From NCBI GenBank assembly GCA_028564705.1, contig JAPXFQ010002705.1, positions 1,674,001-1,738,000 of the forward strand: a DNA stretch of 64,000 nucleotides, in the 5' to 3' direction. The notes beneath the pieces are model-generated. The model did not search any database, was not told where the DNA came from, and saw nothing but the letters and a program-made list of their open reading frames with translations. Position numbers and translations under genes: made by a program. This DNA is from Apricaphanius iberus. Lineage: Eukaryota; Chordata; Actinopteri; Cyprinodontiformes; Aphaniidae. Positions 1-14,283 of the stretch are shown here, in pieces. How positions within the stretch are numbered: the first letter of the stretch is position 1; every line of letters begins with the position of its first letter.

Positions 1-3000
1 AACAACTTGAACCCTTCTAAGTGTCTAGCCTTGCTACCTTTTTACCTGGTCTCATGAACACATATAATAGCCAATTTCCTTCTCTGCATCATGTCCACCA
101 GCTCTCTAGCTTTGCCTGCAACAGTCCCATCATTCAAAGTCCCTACTTTTAAATCCACGCTCTTGAATTTCAGTTTCTCTCTCTGCCTACCAACATGCCT
201 TCCTCCTCTCCCCCTTCAACCAACAGTAGTCCAATTTCCACCTGCACTCTATGGGTCGGTGGCGGACGTTGTTAACCCGGGTCTCGACCGATCCCGTATG
301 GAGTTCATATTTATGATTTGAATATTTGATTTGGCTTAGGTTTTCCATCGGATGCCCTTCCTGACACAACCCTCTGCATTTTCCTGGACTTGGGACCGGC
401 ACAAGAAATCACTGGCTTGTGACCTCCTACAGTTGCATTACTCAAGTACTAAATACTTGAGTAGTCTTTTTACCAAATCCTTTTTTCACTCTTACTTGAG
501 TAATTTTTTTGGATGGCTACTTTTGTACTTTTACTTGAGCAAAAATATGTTGAAGTAGTGCTACTTTTACTGCAGTACAATTTTTGACCACTTTCCCCAC
601 ATTTGTTGTGAGGTTAATTGGTCTCTCTAAATTGCCTTTAGGTATCAGTGTCTGCATGCATGGTTGTTTATCCTGTAGGTCTCTGTGTTGTGATGGAGTT
701 GTGACCTGTCCTGTGACCTTGGATAGACATTTAGGTCAAATGTTCTCGTTACTCTGATTTGCCAAAGAGTATGTACAACCTAAAGATTAGTTTTTTCATC
801 ATGTAAAAAGAGAAAATGTAAGTAATTTAGTTAGCAAATGTGGAAGTTGTTTAGTTTAAAATAGTTATTGAGTTGTTTTTTTCTCTTTTGTTTTCTTATA
901 GTGTACATCTTTACCAAGGGTACCAATAAGTCTCAAGGACGTTGCATAACTATGACCCTCAGTTACCACCTTTTCTTACACTTATCCTGAACTACATTGT
1001 GAGAGATGAATGGCAGCGTGGAAAACTGTTCCCTCCAGCTAAAATGGTGCAGTTGCATGGTTTAAGAAAAATAATGACTTGTCTAAATCCAATCTAGCAT
1101 TAAACGTGCTGAGCCGAGAATGGAGTACCCCTCCCATTTGTAACAGAGTGACATTTAGAAACACATTCTTCACCCATTTCATGGAGACGCACTTCTTTTT
1201 AACAACATTCGATACTTGTTCAATTTTTTATGACTGGACAGAGCTCCAGGATCTTACTGCATATTTCTGACTGCTGCACATCAAGTGTGTGTTTATAAAT
1301 GTATGTCATACATAACTTGCATTACTGACTGCAAACAAAGACATTTTTCTTAAATTAATCTGAAATTACAAAAGAAGATGCCCAAAGTATTTTGTAAGAT
1401 TTATCAGAATACTGTGTTTCTGGGTTACAGTGTGTTTTGAAGGCTTATCAGAGATATGGAGGCCACTCTGCAGTAAATAATCCACCTTTCTTTCTGCTTG
1501 GAGTAGCTCGTCTGTGTTTGCAAAGCACATGCTGATGCAAATACGTTGTCAGTTGAAGTAAACTCAGATTTATCTAGCCAGCAGAGTTTGCTTGCCAAGC
1601 ATCATGTAAGCAGGGAAGCAAGGAAGAAAACAAATGTGAGTTCAGGTTTTTTGTCTGTGTGACTCATTTCCCATTTTCTGCAATAGTCACTATGTTGGCA
1701 TTAATTAAAAAAAATTTCAGTGAACGAGAGCTAAGATTACATGAGCTAGAGTAAAGTTATTGAGACTGAGAGGTATATGACATCTGCCACACTGTGGAAT
1801 CTCTAGAATAAATGAAAACTGTGTCCTTTATGGCAAGTTTGTGAATATGGAAAAGCAAAGTATGGTGGGTTTTTTTGTTGTGTTTTTTTTTTTACCTGTG
1901 AAATGTTTTTTGTCATTATGAACACCAAAAATTACAGAAGCAAAAGCTGCTAACAGTTTCAAAACAGGAGAAATTCAAATGTTTCTTGTATGTCATATTT
2001 TAATCATAGCATATTTTAATCATAGCATTTGTGTATTGCCTTTTTTTTTGTATGTATGGAAATAATACATCTAGAAAAGTATATCTTTATCTATCACAGT
2101 ACTCATAATGGCTGTTGTGATGGCAAAATGTGTTAAGTTGGGAAGTATTTGTTTTTGCAATTTTTGAACTTGAATCTTATAACAAAATAGTTCTGGTTAT
2201 ATCATTAAAAAAGAACACATTTACATTTCTTAATATTTGCAAGTAACTTCAAACGTTTTCTTCCAAATACTGAATTTTAATAGGGCTAAAAAGCTGGGAC
2301 ACTGTCTTTTGTTGCACCACATAAACAATCACTAGTCTACAAGAGACACATAAGTCTGTTCACTCAAGTGATGCATACTTTCTGCTTTATGTTGGTGAGC
2401 TGTCTAATTACTGTTATAATTACAGACTGTAGGTGAGCTTGTTGTTAGTATTTTTTCCAATCGTGGCGCTTCTTTCTCTCCCCGTTCCAAATGAAACGGC
2501 CAGCCTGCACACCAATCTCAGCTGGTTGGACATGTTTTTATCAGCAGTAATAGATTTCACTTCACCTGGATGAGCCTCAGACTGCAGACTGCAGTAAAAA
2601 CTCCAATCAGCTGCACCCCTCCTTTCTAAATCACTTTTACTACTGCTGTCCTGTCTGATACAAGTGTGTTTTGGGTGTTTCAGTGTGCAAGAAAAAGCGA
2701 GACTCAGACAAACTGTATGGATTTTTGTAAGATTCATTCTGCAAATGTTTTTATTTTAATAATCTTTTCTTGTTGGTATAGGAATCAAAGGCTTTAGCCA
2801 CTTTAAGGGATCTTTTTCCTGTTATCTTAGTGCCACCTTGTGGAGAAAAATAGTTAGTGCAGGTTCAGTTCAATTTCTAATTTCTCACGCTGATTAACTC
2901 TTTTCATTTCTTCCCGGGTTTTAGATATGTTCATAAAGAATTGTCTTTAACTGGAGACAAACTAAATCACCTCCAAGCGCTCCGCTAATGTAAGTGTGTA

Positions 3001-3670
3001 TGACCTACCCTCACTGCAACAAATTTAATGTGTCGCTTGCTTTATATGATACACTGTTTGTCTGCTTTCAGGTGTTAAGGTACTTTGCTGAACGTGAGTA
3101 TGACTAAGTAAAAATTAGGTCTATCAGAAAACACAAAAATTCTCTTTTTTTAAAATGTTTGATGTTTAAAATGAACTAATTGCTTGTAGCGGTAATGGAT
3201 TACGTAAATTACAATTGCTGTTATTTGTTGTTAAGTGCATTTACTGGAATCTACTGTACATTTTGAATTAAGTTAATCAGGTTTTTGAAATAAGGTAAAT
3301 TTATATACCCATATAACCAACGACTTATTTAACTTTTGAGTTTAAAGCTGAAATTTAGAGCTCACGTTTCAAACTTATAAAAAAACAGCCTGTTTTTAGA
3401 ATTCAACAGGAAAAATTAATAATTTTTGGTTTTAAATATCTTAATGAAAATGCCGCAAAACAAAAACCAAAGTCAATTTTAATTTATTTAAATCAATTCA
3501 GTTTATTTACATACTACCAATATACAACATAGCACTTTACAAGAAGTCATTTAAATTAAATCATAAATACATTGCAGTTAATCCTTCAGTTCATTATCAC
3601 AATAAGTTTAGAAGTTTTCTATCCCGTCTAATTAGTCAAACATATAACTTTAAAAAGATTTTTCTTTGAT
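1..3670. other. Non-coding flank, no gene recognised
   Basis: No open frame here has convincing coding features; short frames such as the one at 2420-2737 (-) resemble no family I know. The first 720 bases contain fragments of dispersed teleost repeats (listed separately). A stretch near 3480-3570 looks like the 3' tail of a LINE in reverse orientation. This may be 5' flank or a 5' UTR intron of fam163a, but no upstream exon could be fixed. Confidence 0.5.
225..720. repeat. Cluster of teleost interspersed-repeat fragments
   Basis: Three pieces lie side by side. 225-410 holds GGATGCCCTTCCTGACACAA followed by CTTGGGACCGGCAC, a common fish repeat. 420-600 is built of TACTTTTACTTGAGTAA-like words. 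600-715 contains the CTCTAAATTGCC...GTTGTGATGGAGTTGTGACCTGTCC type of fish retroposon tail. Family names are from memory of teleost repeats. Confidence 0.45.
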
Positions 3671-5063
3671 ATCAACATAACATGGTCATAACGTGGTGGT
3701 CCCCCTCTTTAAAAAGGGGGACCACAGAGTGTGTTCCAACTATAGGGGGATCACATTTCTGAGCCTCCCTGGTAAGGTCTATTCGGGGGTTCTGGAGAGG
3801 AGGGTCCGACGGATAGTCGAACCTCGGATTCAGGAGGAACAATGCGGTTTTCGTCCTGGCCGTGGAACACTGGACCAGCTCTACACCCTCGGCAGGGTCC
3901 TGGAGGGTGCGTGGGAGTTCGCCCAACCGGTCTACATGTGCTTTGTGGACTTGGAGAAGGCGTTCGACCGTGTCCCTCAGGGTGTCCTGTGGGGGGTACT
4001 CCGGGAGTATGGGGTACCAGGCCCTTTGATACGGCTGTTAGGTCCCTGTATGAACGGTGTCAGAGTCTGGTTCGCATTGCCGGCAGTAAGTCGGACTCGT
4101 TTCCAGTGAGAGCTGGACTCCGCCAAGGTTGCCCTTTGTCACCGGTCCTGTTCATAACGTTTATGGACAGGATTTCTAGGCGCAGCCAAGGTGTTGAGGC
4201 GATCCGTTTTGGTGACCTCAGGATCAGGTCTCTGCTTTTCGCAGATGATGTGGTCTTGTTGGCTTCATCCGAACGTGATCTACAGCTCTCGTTGGAGCGG
4301 TTCGCAGCCGAGTGTGAAGCGGCTGGGATGAGGATCAGCACCTCCAAATCTGAGACCATGGTCTTGAGCCGGAAAAGGGTAGAGTGCCTTCTCCGGGTCG
4401 GGGATGAGGTCCTTCCTCAAGTGGAGGAGTTAAGGTATCTGGGGTCTTGTTCACGAATGAGGGAAAAATGGAGCGGAAGATCGATGGACGGATTGGTAAG
4501 GCGTCTGCAGTTATGCGGGCGCTGTACCGGTCTGTCGTGGTGAAGAGAGAGCTGAGCCGAAAGGCAAAGCTCTCAATTTACCGTTCGATCTACGTTCCTA
4601 CCATCATCTATGGTCACGAACGCTGGGTGGTGACCGAAAGAACGAGATCGCGGATACAGGTGGCTGAAATGAGTTTCCTCCGCAGGGTGGCTGGGTTCTC
4701 CCTTAGAGATAGGGTGAGAAGCTCGGTCATCCGGAGGGGGCTCAGAGTAGAGCCGCTGCTCCTCCAAATCGAGAGGAGCCAGTTGAGCTGGCTCGCGCAT
4801 CTGGTCAGGATGCCTCCTGGACGCCTCCCTGGTGAGGTGTTCTAGGCACGTCCCACCGGGAGGAGACCCAGGGGAAGGCCCAGGACTCGCTGGAGAGATT
4901 ATGTCTCTCAGCTGACCTGGGAACACTTGGGATTCCTCCCGAGGAGCTGGCCCTAGTGGCCGGGGAGAGGGAGGTTTGGGTCTCTTTGCTTAGGCTACTG
5001 CCCCCGCGACCCGACCCCGGAGAAGCGGAAGATGATGGATGGATGGATGGATCAACATAACAT
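3671..5063 (+). mobile_element. 5'-truncated RTE/Rex3-like LINE with 13-bp target duplication
   Basis: Reverse transcriptase fragment running through three frames. About 3693-4085 carries the fingers/palm part with GFRPGRGTLDQLYTL and FVDLEKAFDRVP. About 4085-4440 carries RQGCPLSP and the catalytic FADDVVLL. About 4447-4845 carries the thumb and connection with [13 protein letters not shown] residues, then a stop at 4843-4845 and further homology to about 5000. The 3' end is a short GGAT/GATG tandem tail (5032-5050). The 13-base word ATCAACATAACAT is repeated at 3671-3683 and 5051-5063, a perfect target-site duplication. Two frame shifts and at least one in-frame stop make it inactive. Assignment to RTE/Rex3 rests on the GATG tail and the motif spacing. 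Confidence 0.88.
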
Positions 5064-5544
5064 CTTTGTATCTCATATAACTCAATACGGAGGTTTACAT
5101 GCACTCATTATCAGCATGATTGTCACTTGCGTGTATTGTTGTCACGTTACTAAAATTTCAAACTTGATTCGATACTGAAAAAAAAACTTGAAACTGTATT
5201 CCCTGACGCGGGAGCGCGCATGGTGTCTGCTTTTATCTATTGTATTACTCAAACGTCAAGCAAACAGCTTACTGCTTTCGCGTTTAGCTGAATGTGACAT
5301 TGTATCACCAATACATGCTTCAATTTCTAATTAAAATCTGCTCCATATTGTTTTAATAATGTTTAAATGCTTTTGTGTCTCGAATTATGGTGCGTTTTAT
5401 TTGTACTCGGAATGCGGAAATTTCGAATTCCTAATGGGAAAAATCTAATCAAATAAAAAATGAAGACCCCGTTTTGTGCTTAAACTTTATAAATGAGAGC
5501 TCAGAAATGCTCCTGAAAAACTACTTTGTTTATTTGTTACTTCA

Positions 5545-5765
5545 AGGCTGGACTTCTGCAATTCTTTACTATCAGGAAGTTCAGAAAATGCAATTAAAAG
5601 CCTTCAGTTGATCCAAAATGGTACACCAAGAGTTCTGATGAATATTAACAAGAGAGATCACATTTATCCTGTTTTAGCTTCTCTTCTCTGGCTCCCTGTT
5701 CAATTCAGAATAGAATTAAAAATCCTTCTCCTTACATATAAACCCTGACTGTTCCTAAAAGAAAA
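5545..5765 (+). mobile_element. Fragment of L2-like LINE reverse transcriptase
   Basis: Conceptual translation with interruptions gives LQLIQNGTPRVL...WLPVQFRIELKILLLTYK, the C-terminal part of ORF2 seen in many fish LINEs. No long open frame survives. Confidence 0.65.
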
Positions 5766-6379
5766 GGGATGAATTTCAGGGCACAGTTTCCGTTCATTGT
5801 CTCACTTCGGCATCATGTTAAACTGGCTTCTATATTAACTTGTTTCTCAGCATCTTCCAGGTCATGCTGGGGTCATGACTTGATGATTCCTGGAACTTTC
5901 TGAAATATCATTTGGGTAGTCCTAAAGGAAAATTATCTAAAATAATCACCAAAACTGGTTTTGGAATGGATAAACAAAGGAGTGATTTTGCAAAATCTGT
6001 TTAAGACATTTGAAAATCTTTGCTGAAAAGTCAGTTACCATCAAATTTACCTCAAATCAGTCAAAATGAGTTTTCATCTAAATCCAGCCTGTGGTATGCC
6101 TGAAGCTTTTTTATGATGAAAATAACCATGTTGTTTTAATGGGGACTTTACTAGGCATTACTAGGGATATATTTAGAGATGTACAATTGCGAATTAGAAA
6201 TTCAAAATTAATTCAAATTTATGCACCCAACTATTATATTTTAATTAATAAAGCAGTGTACTACAGCAAGTAATTAAAAGTCTAAAAATGTATTATTTAT
6301 TATTTATTTAAATTCCTAAACTGCATAAAAAGAGTTATCTTTAGTATCCTTATATGTGTTAACTTGCTGTTTGCCCTTT

Positions 6380-7405
6380 GTAAATTACAATGTCACCGGG
6401 TGGCTATGTACCAATCCAAGCACTAAATTAATGCATTGAGCAAATTTAATAGCTGGATGTCCCATAACTTTCTCCAGATGAACAGAAACAAAACTAAAGT
6501 AGTTATTTTTGGATCTAAAGAGGAATGATCCAGAGTCAGCAAACAGCTTCAGTTAATACAACTAGAAACTACTGATCAGGCGTGTATTCTAGGTGTAATA
6601 CCGGACTCAGACCTGAACATCCAGGGTCACATAAAGGCAATAACAAGGTCATCATTCTATCACCTGAAGAACATCTCTAGGATTAAAGGACTGATGTCAC
6701 AAAAAGACCTTGAAAAATTCATCCCATCTTTAGTCGGATTGATTAATGTAACAGTATCTTCACAAGTCTACCCAAAAAGTCAATCAGACAGCTGCAGCTG
6801 ATCCAGAAAAACTGCTGCTTGTGTTCTCACTAGAACCAGGAAAGTAGAACACATCATCCTGGTTCTTAAGTCCTTACACTGGCTTCCTGTAGCTCAGAGA
6901 ATAGACTTTAAAATACTCTCACTAGTTTATAAATCACTAAATGGTTTAGCACCAAAGTATGTTGAAGATCTGTTATCACCATAACAACCCAGGAGACCCC
7001 TCAAGCCCTCCAACTCTAGTTTACCAAACATCCCTACAATTAGAATCAAACATGCAGCTTTCAGTTTCTTTGCTCCACAAATCTGGAACAAACTTCCAAA
7101 CGACTGCAAAGCTGCTGAATCGTTATGCTCTTTTGAATCAAAGATTAAAACTCTACTATTCAGAGCTGCTTTTGAAAAATGTTCTAATATAGATTTTTGA
7201 CATAAATTTTCTTTTTATGCATTTTCTAAATTGTTGTTTTTAACAAAATGCTAAATGTTTTCTTGTAACGATTCTCGTGTTTTATCTGTTTTTGCTTTTA
7301 TCATAAGTTTGGTTTCTTTACCACCGAATCATGTAAAGCACCTTGAATTGACTGCTGTTGAAAGCGTGCTTTACAAATAAAATTGCATTGCCTTGCCTTG
7401 ATGAT
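6380..7405 (+). mobile_element. Degenerate L2-like LINE 3' end
   Basis: Interrupted translation shows LINE ORF2 C-terminal words (SFYHLKNISRIKG; HWLPVAQRIDFKILSLVYKSLNG). The unit ends with GCACCTTGAATTG...TTTACAAATAAAATTGCATTGCC, the kind of 3' end carried by vertebrate L2 and Rex LINEs. It ends about 20 bases before the fam163a coding exon. Confidence 0.75.
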
Positions 7406-7430
7406 GCCTTTTTTTGTGTCCAGAGTTTGA

Positions 7431-9327
<1,897 letters not shown>

Positions 9328-9925
9328 CCACCAGGATGTTTTCCGTCTCTACACACCAGCGCCACTGAAAAGACATAACCACTATTGTAGATTTTGGCTT
9401 TCACTGCAGATGCCAGGGAGTTTGTGGAGGCAACACATTTATAGACAGGGTTAAAACGGATTTAGCTGAGGGTTGTTTTACCCAGAGGTGGGGATGAAAA
9501 TAAGGACAAATGAGTTCCTCATTATTTTCATAGAAGACCTGATCTTCATAAATGTTCCTATATGTATGTACCTACATGAAGGGTAGGCCTGCTGACTGTT
9601 CATGGGTCTTTATCCACGGGGGGCTACCTAGATCCATGTATGACTTTCCTGTGCTAAGTAACTTCTTCCAAACTTTACTGTGATGATGTGTATGCGTAAG
9701 TTAAAAACATACTAAAATGTTTACCTTTTTTTTAAGCACCTGACAAACAGCAAAGTTTGTGGATGTATGCAAGCATGAGGTGCACAAAGTGTGCAGAAGA
9801 GGGCATCTGTATTTGAATCCACTATGCAAGGTCTTCATTCAGTCAACATCACAGCTTTTCATTTCTACTCGTCTTTTTTCAGCCTTTTTTGTGATAGAAA
9901 TAAAATCTGGGGAATATTGTCAACA
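9328..9925 (+). other. Probable fam163a 3' UTR
   Basis: Follows the stop codon directly and has no repeats. The first good poly(A) signal is AATAAA at 9899-9904. The true end could lie further downstream. Confidence 0.5.
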
Positions 9926-9989
9926 ACTTATAAGATTCAAACATTCTAGACATGTAGATAGACATAAAATACTTTTACAGCACTATATT

Positions 9990-10570
9990 ATGCAACCTGA
10001 ACCTAAAGGGCTACTTTACTGGTACTTACAGGTTAGTTTCCTGGAAAACAAAGGTTTCTTTGGAACTTACTGGTTACTTGCCCAGATCCTACATTAAGCA
10101 GTCGTTAGAGATTACTTTCCTGTAACATTCAGGTAACTGTCACAACTTTTTTCAGGCACTTTCTCTGAACTTTCCTGGAACTTACCAGATACAAATTCTT
10201 CTTGTGAAAGTATTCTCTGAATTCTGTGAAAGTAACCAGGATGTTCCATGAAGGATTTGGAACAGTACCTGGTAAGTAACAGGAAAGTAACCAATATGGT
10301 TCAGGAAACCTCCAGCAAAACACCTTGTACATTCTGAAACCTACTACTAAGTTACAGGACAGTACCTGGTAAGCTAGTTAAATGAAGCTGTTCTGGAAAG
10401 TCCCATGTATGTACCTGGCAAGCTAAGGGAAACTTTCTATTAAAGTACCTTGTAAATTCCCAAAATGTTTCTGGGGAAGTATCTGATAAAACTCTAAAAC
10501 GGTTCCGGTGAGTACTAGTTTATTTTGTTGCAAAGTTCCTAAGAATAATTCATATGTTCCAGTACAGAAA
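9990..10570 (+). repeat. Degenerate minisatellite of GGAAAGTACCTGGTAAGT-like units
   Basis: Words such as ACCTGGTAAGTA, CTGGAAAGT, TACCTTGTA and their complements (TTCCTGGAACTTACC) recur every 30-70 bases on both strands. No two units are identical. It lies just after the fam163a gene and is not coding. Confidence 0.65.
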
Positions 10571-12359
10571 AAGCAGTAATATTTAGTGTTTACAAACTTT
10601 ATAAAAAAAACCCCAAAACAAAACAAGATATTTCAATATTTTTGCAATATTTAGCTAAACGTGACAGCCTGAGCCCTTGACCTGCTTAGAATTGTTCCAT
10701 TGATTTTCACTTCTCTGAAAAAGATGCAAAAAAAGTTATGTAAATATTTACCACAAAGCAATCTTTGGAGGGTATTTACTGGTTTATGGGATTTCTTCTA
10801 AACTACAAATTATGCTCATCTTTCTCTCCTACTCTCATATCAAATATCTGAATTTTTTACAAAAAACAATTATCACATGCCTTTTATCATTTAGTATTGC
10901 CCATTCAAACGGATATTTCCTGTGATATTAGAGCAATAAACAGTAATAACATGAAAGGTGTGCCATTATAAGCATGTTCTAAGACCTATAAAGAAAAAAT
11001 ACATAGTCTTGCATTGAAAATTTAAAGAAGACATGACTTCTCCTGTTATCTTGAAACTGTTTCACCTCTTATCTGAAAGGCTTCTTCAGTTCTGACGCTT
11101 GACTGAGAGTATCAGGATAATAAAGTCTAATCTTGAACAATCATACTAATAGGGTCTTGAGAGATAAATGAAGGCAAATGGACTTTTCCTGTTTTGAAAA
11201 CATTTCACCTCTCATCCAAGAAGCTTCTTCAGTTCTGAATAAAATAGATTGGGAGTATCGGATTTATAAGTCTAAAGTTTTGTCAAGGCTTTTTATCGAG
11301 GTTATGAAAGCTCAAAGCACTAAGCAATCTTGGTAAGGAAAATGTTAATAGTGAAACGACCCTAATTATTTAACTATGTGCTGTTTTGGTAACATGCCTC
11401 AAAGTGTGACTAACTGTGAAACTTTCTAAACAACTCAAGGCTGCTTTATATGTGTTAATGACACAAACTTTGGATTTATAAATCCAACCTTGAACAGAGG
11501 AGGTGGCTTAAGGTTCCAACTTTCTAATATCTAGGGTGCAGGCCTGACTCAGCTGCCCAGGCAGTTTCAGATAGACTCATACCTTGGAACCTGTGACCAA
11601 AACAGCTCAGAATTTCTGGGACGATAATCAGGATTGTTATGACCCTCTCCTAGAATTAAATTAAAGGTAGTTCCATGGCTTCATGTAACAGCCTCGAATG
11701 TCTTCAAGATAAGTCCGGTTGTCTTTATTTATTTTTTTATCTCTCAAGACTACTGTGTCCTGGATGATTGAGAGTTTATATCAACATTTAATAGAAATAC
11801 ATGTCTTTAGCAAATAAAAACTCCCCTAATATTTTTCCAGCAGTGAAGTAGGTTAAAAATAGCTATCAGTATTACTTCAAAATGAAATGCTCCTTTGGAA
11901 TAAGCATGACCATTTTTCATTACAGGTGCTTTTTATACATAAATTAAAAAAAATCACACAAAATGAATTAAAATATTCCATAAGATTCTGTAAAATACCT
12001 TAACCCATGTGGCTATCATATTGAACAGCTCCAATGTCCTTCAGTTATCGAAGTAGTGTAGCAACTATTTTATTGTTTACTTAACCAGTTATATTTAAAA
12101 TAATAAGGAACATGTTTTTAAATGTAGTTTCAAAGAAAACTGTACATCATAACTCAAAAAAGGAATATTTGATGGTGTTAACTTTTGACAATTAAATATT
12201 TCTAAGTCTGTAAGTTGAAGTTTGTGTAATTATTCATGAGGCCGTTAATATTTCTAGAACCATGTTGTTCTGGGTGGCTGCATGTTGGAGTGGCTCTGAT
12301 GGCTACGTATTGAGCTTTGTTTTTTTGCTTTTCTGTTTTCTTGAGGAAAGACTGCATTT
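10571..12359. other. AT-rich intergenic stretch between fam163a and crb1
   Basis: No gene seen. Contains the pair of direct repeats described at 11040-11275; the rest shows no structure I can name. Confidence 0.5.
11040..11275 (+). repeat. Two direct copies of a ~90-base repeat
   Basis: 11040-11129 and 11186-11275 both read TCCTGTT...TTGAAAAC/TGTTTCACCTCT...CTTCTTCAGTTCTGA...GAGTATC...ATAAGTCTAA-like sequence. The CTTCTTCAGTTCTGA core resembles a Penelope-type repeat frequent in fish (from memory). Copies differ at many positions, so the duplication is old. Confidence 0.55.
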
Positions 12360-12925
12360 TTGGGGGTGGGATTCTTTCGGTATTTTGCTGATGTGAAGTT
12401 TGAAGGATTTTTGCTGAGAGATTACATCTGGGAGCAGCTCATTAACATAGCAAAAGCTGAAATAATACCGCAACTGAAGGAACAAATACCTGGTCAGTTG
12501 AAATGGAGGAGGCGTGGATCCAGATCAGGAGCAAAAAGGAGACAGAGAAACAAGAAGTTCAAATCATCTCTTCCATTGATTATGATGGGCAAGTATATTA
12601 TGGCTAACGATATGAATTCCAAGCTTTTACAGCGGTGGCTAACAGACATGACATGCTGCTGCTAAAACATGCTGCTGACGCGTCCGGTGGAAAGGAGGGG
12701 TCAGGCAGAGTATCAAGAATGCAGTGCAATGTGTTCCACTGAGACGTGGCTGCAGGATCGAATCTCCGATTCTAGCGTCTCTCTACCAGGCTTCCTGGAT
12801 GTACGAGCAGACAGACATCTTAAGAGGAGCGGGAAAAGAAAATGGGGTGGAGTAGCAGTGCTTGTTAACAACAGATGGTATCATCCAGAAAATGTTACTA
12901 CGAAGTATCTCTGTGGTCCAGATAC
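12360..12925 (+). mobile_element. LINE fragment, start of endonuclease domain
   Basis: Frame 12360-12665 ends with a basic stretch (RRRGSRSGAKRRQRNKKFK) followed by LPLIM. After a frame change the translation gives TETWLQDRISDSSVSLPGF, then VRADRH and GGVAVLVNN, the N-terminal motifs of a LINE apurinic-type endonuclease. The open frame is broken and the downstream half is missing. It sits upstream of crb1 exon 1. Confidence 0.72.
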
Positions 12926-12934
12926 TGCTTTAAA

Positions 12935-13497
12935 TGCTACTAATCTTACTACACTGACACGAAATTTCATCACTGCTATGCGGCATCCCGGTTGTCGTCT
13001 GAGAAGGGCTTTCATTCTGTGCTTGACGGAGGTCTGTTAAACAGAACTTGCTACTGCAAGCTGCAAAATTTTTGCCGTTTGCGTCTTTCTGAATTGCACT
13101 AAAAAACTGACCAAGTGGACTAAGTTCAGCTTCTACAGGCTCCCTTCTTGTAACCTCCACAGACTAAAGCTGTTATGGAGGACGGCTGCAGTGTAAATTG
13201 GAATCGGCTGCATTAAAAGCCTGTAAAAAACCCCGCAAACAACAACACAGCACCTTAGAGATGCTCCAAACTCACAGGGGAATAGTGCTAGTGAATAATA
13301 ACACACAATGGCGAAATGAAGGAGTTTTGCAGCCGTTGCCCCATTTAATCCCATTATGTGGATATATGCTGATCGCAAATGGATATAACTTCTCCCGAAG
13401 GACTCTAAGTGGCTCCAAGCTTGTCTGGGGGATTACATTAATGAAACACATACTAAAAATAAGGTCAAAGTTGTAAAAAACTGCACTTTCCCTTTAA
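12935..13497 (+). mobile_element. TTAA-flanked non-autonomous DNA element (old copy)
   Basis: Similar over several hundred bases to the complete element at 27202-28083: shared GGGCTTTCA(A/T)TCTGTGCT, ACAGAACTTGCTACTGCAA, GAGATGCTC(C/T)(A/G)AACTC, CCCATTAT(G/A)TGGATATA. Its right end CTTTCCC T and TTAA (13494-13497) match that element's right end. The left end could not be located. No coding capacity. Confidence 0.65.
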
Positions 13498-13788
13498 AAA
13501 AGGCTTAACAACCTGATAAGAAAGGTTGTTCTGTTCTGGGGACAACTGGAGATAATGATGCAAAGAACGATTCTTCATAAAATCCAGAACCTTGTGGACA
13601 ACCCTGGGCTTCATCTTCATGAGACTATCCTGCAACAAAAAAAGTGTCTTTAGTCAGAGGCTTCTTAAATTTGCAACACAGACTGCTACAAGAAATCTTC
13701 TTTTAGTATGGGCTAAAACAACACTTACATTTCCTTTGGGATAAGAAAGGAAAAATGATCTTTAATTGTAACTGAATTGAAATCATCC

Positions 13789-13816
<28 letters not shown>
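13789..13816. repeat. (AT)n microsatellite
   Basis: Uninterrupted AT dinucleotides, about 14 units, upstream of crb1 exon 1. Confidence 0.95.
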
Positions 13817-13821
<5 letters not shown>

Positions 13822-14201
13822 CACGTGCATGTATATAATGTGCTTTATCCCACTTGATCAGATTAGATATCCCCAGTTGCTCAATATCATCAGTTTCATT
13901 TAATCTGTTGATTGATAAAAATTCATCCCATGTGGCCTGTCGCCACGGTGACTGTGTGTTTGTGCATGCATGTGCACGCTCGCGCGTGCCTCCCGGGGCT
14001 CCACACTTCAGTCTTAAATGTCTTCTCTGTGATGGAGGCTGCTGCAGATGGTGCTCCAACTCGAAGAGAGCAGAAGTGCGCATCAAGTGGGTCTGGAGAT
14101 GACAACCGCTGAGGTTCTGTAGGCAGAGACAGAGAAATCTAATAGAAGATAGATCCACTCATTACTGGACTTCAACACAGGGAACAGGATGGTTCATCGC
14201 A

Positions 14202-14283
14202 ATGAAAATGCATTTAATTCGCTCTGGTAGTTTTGACATTCTTGCTTGGATAGTTTTGACTTCTTCACTGCTTCTAATAGATG
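14202..14283 (+). CDS. crb1: crb1 exon 1: signal peptide
   Basis: ATG at 14202 opens [20 protein letters not shown], with a hydrophobic core ([14 protein letters not shown]) suited to a secretory signal. Donor GTAAGA follows at 14284, leaving one base of the next codon. An upstream ATG at 14190 is in another frame and stops after 13 codons. Confidence 0.88.

Larger units (their letters stand above)
5064..7423. other. Non-coding stretch upstream of fam163a coding exon
   Basis: Apart from two LINE relics (5545-5765 and 6380-7405) this AT-rich stretch shows no gene. The acceptor CAG at 7421-7423 precedes the first fam163a coding exon, so this is probably a 5' UTR intron of that gene. Confidence 0.5.

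Noticed and set aside
13817..14158. Overlapping frames just upstream of crb1 exon 1
   Set aside because: Several frames on both strands in GC-richer DNA, none with a motif; probably 5' UTR/promoter of crb1.
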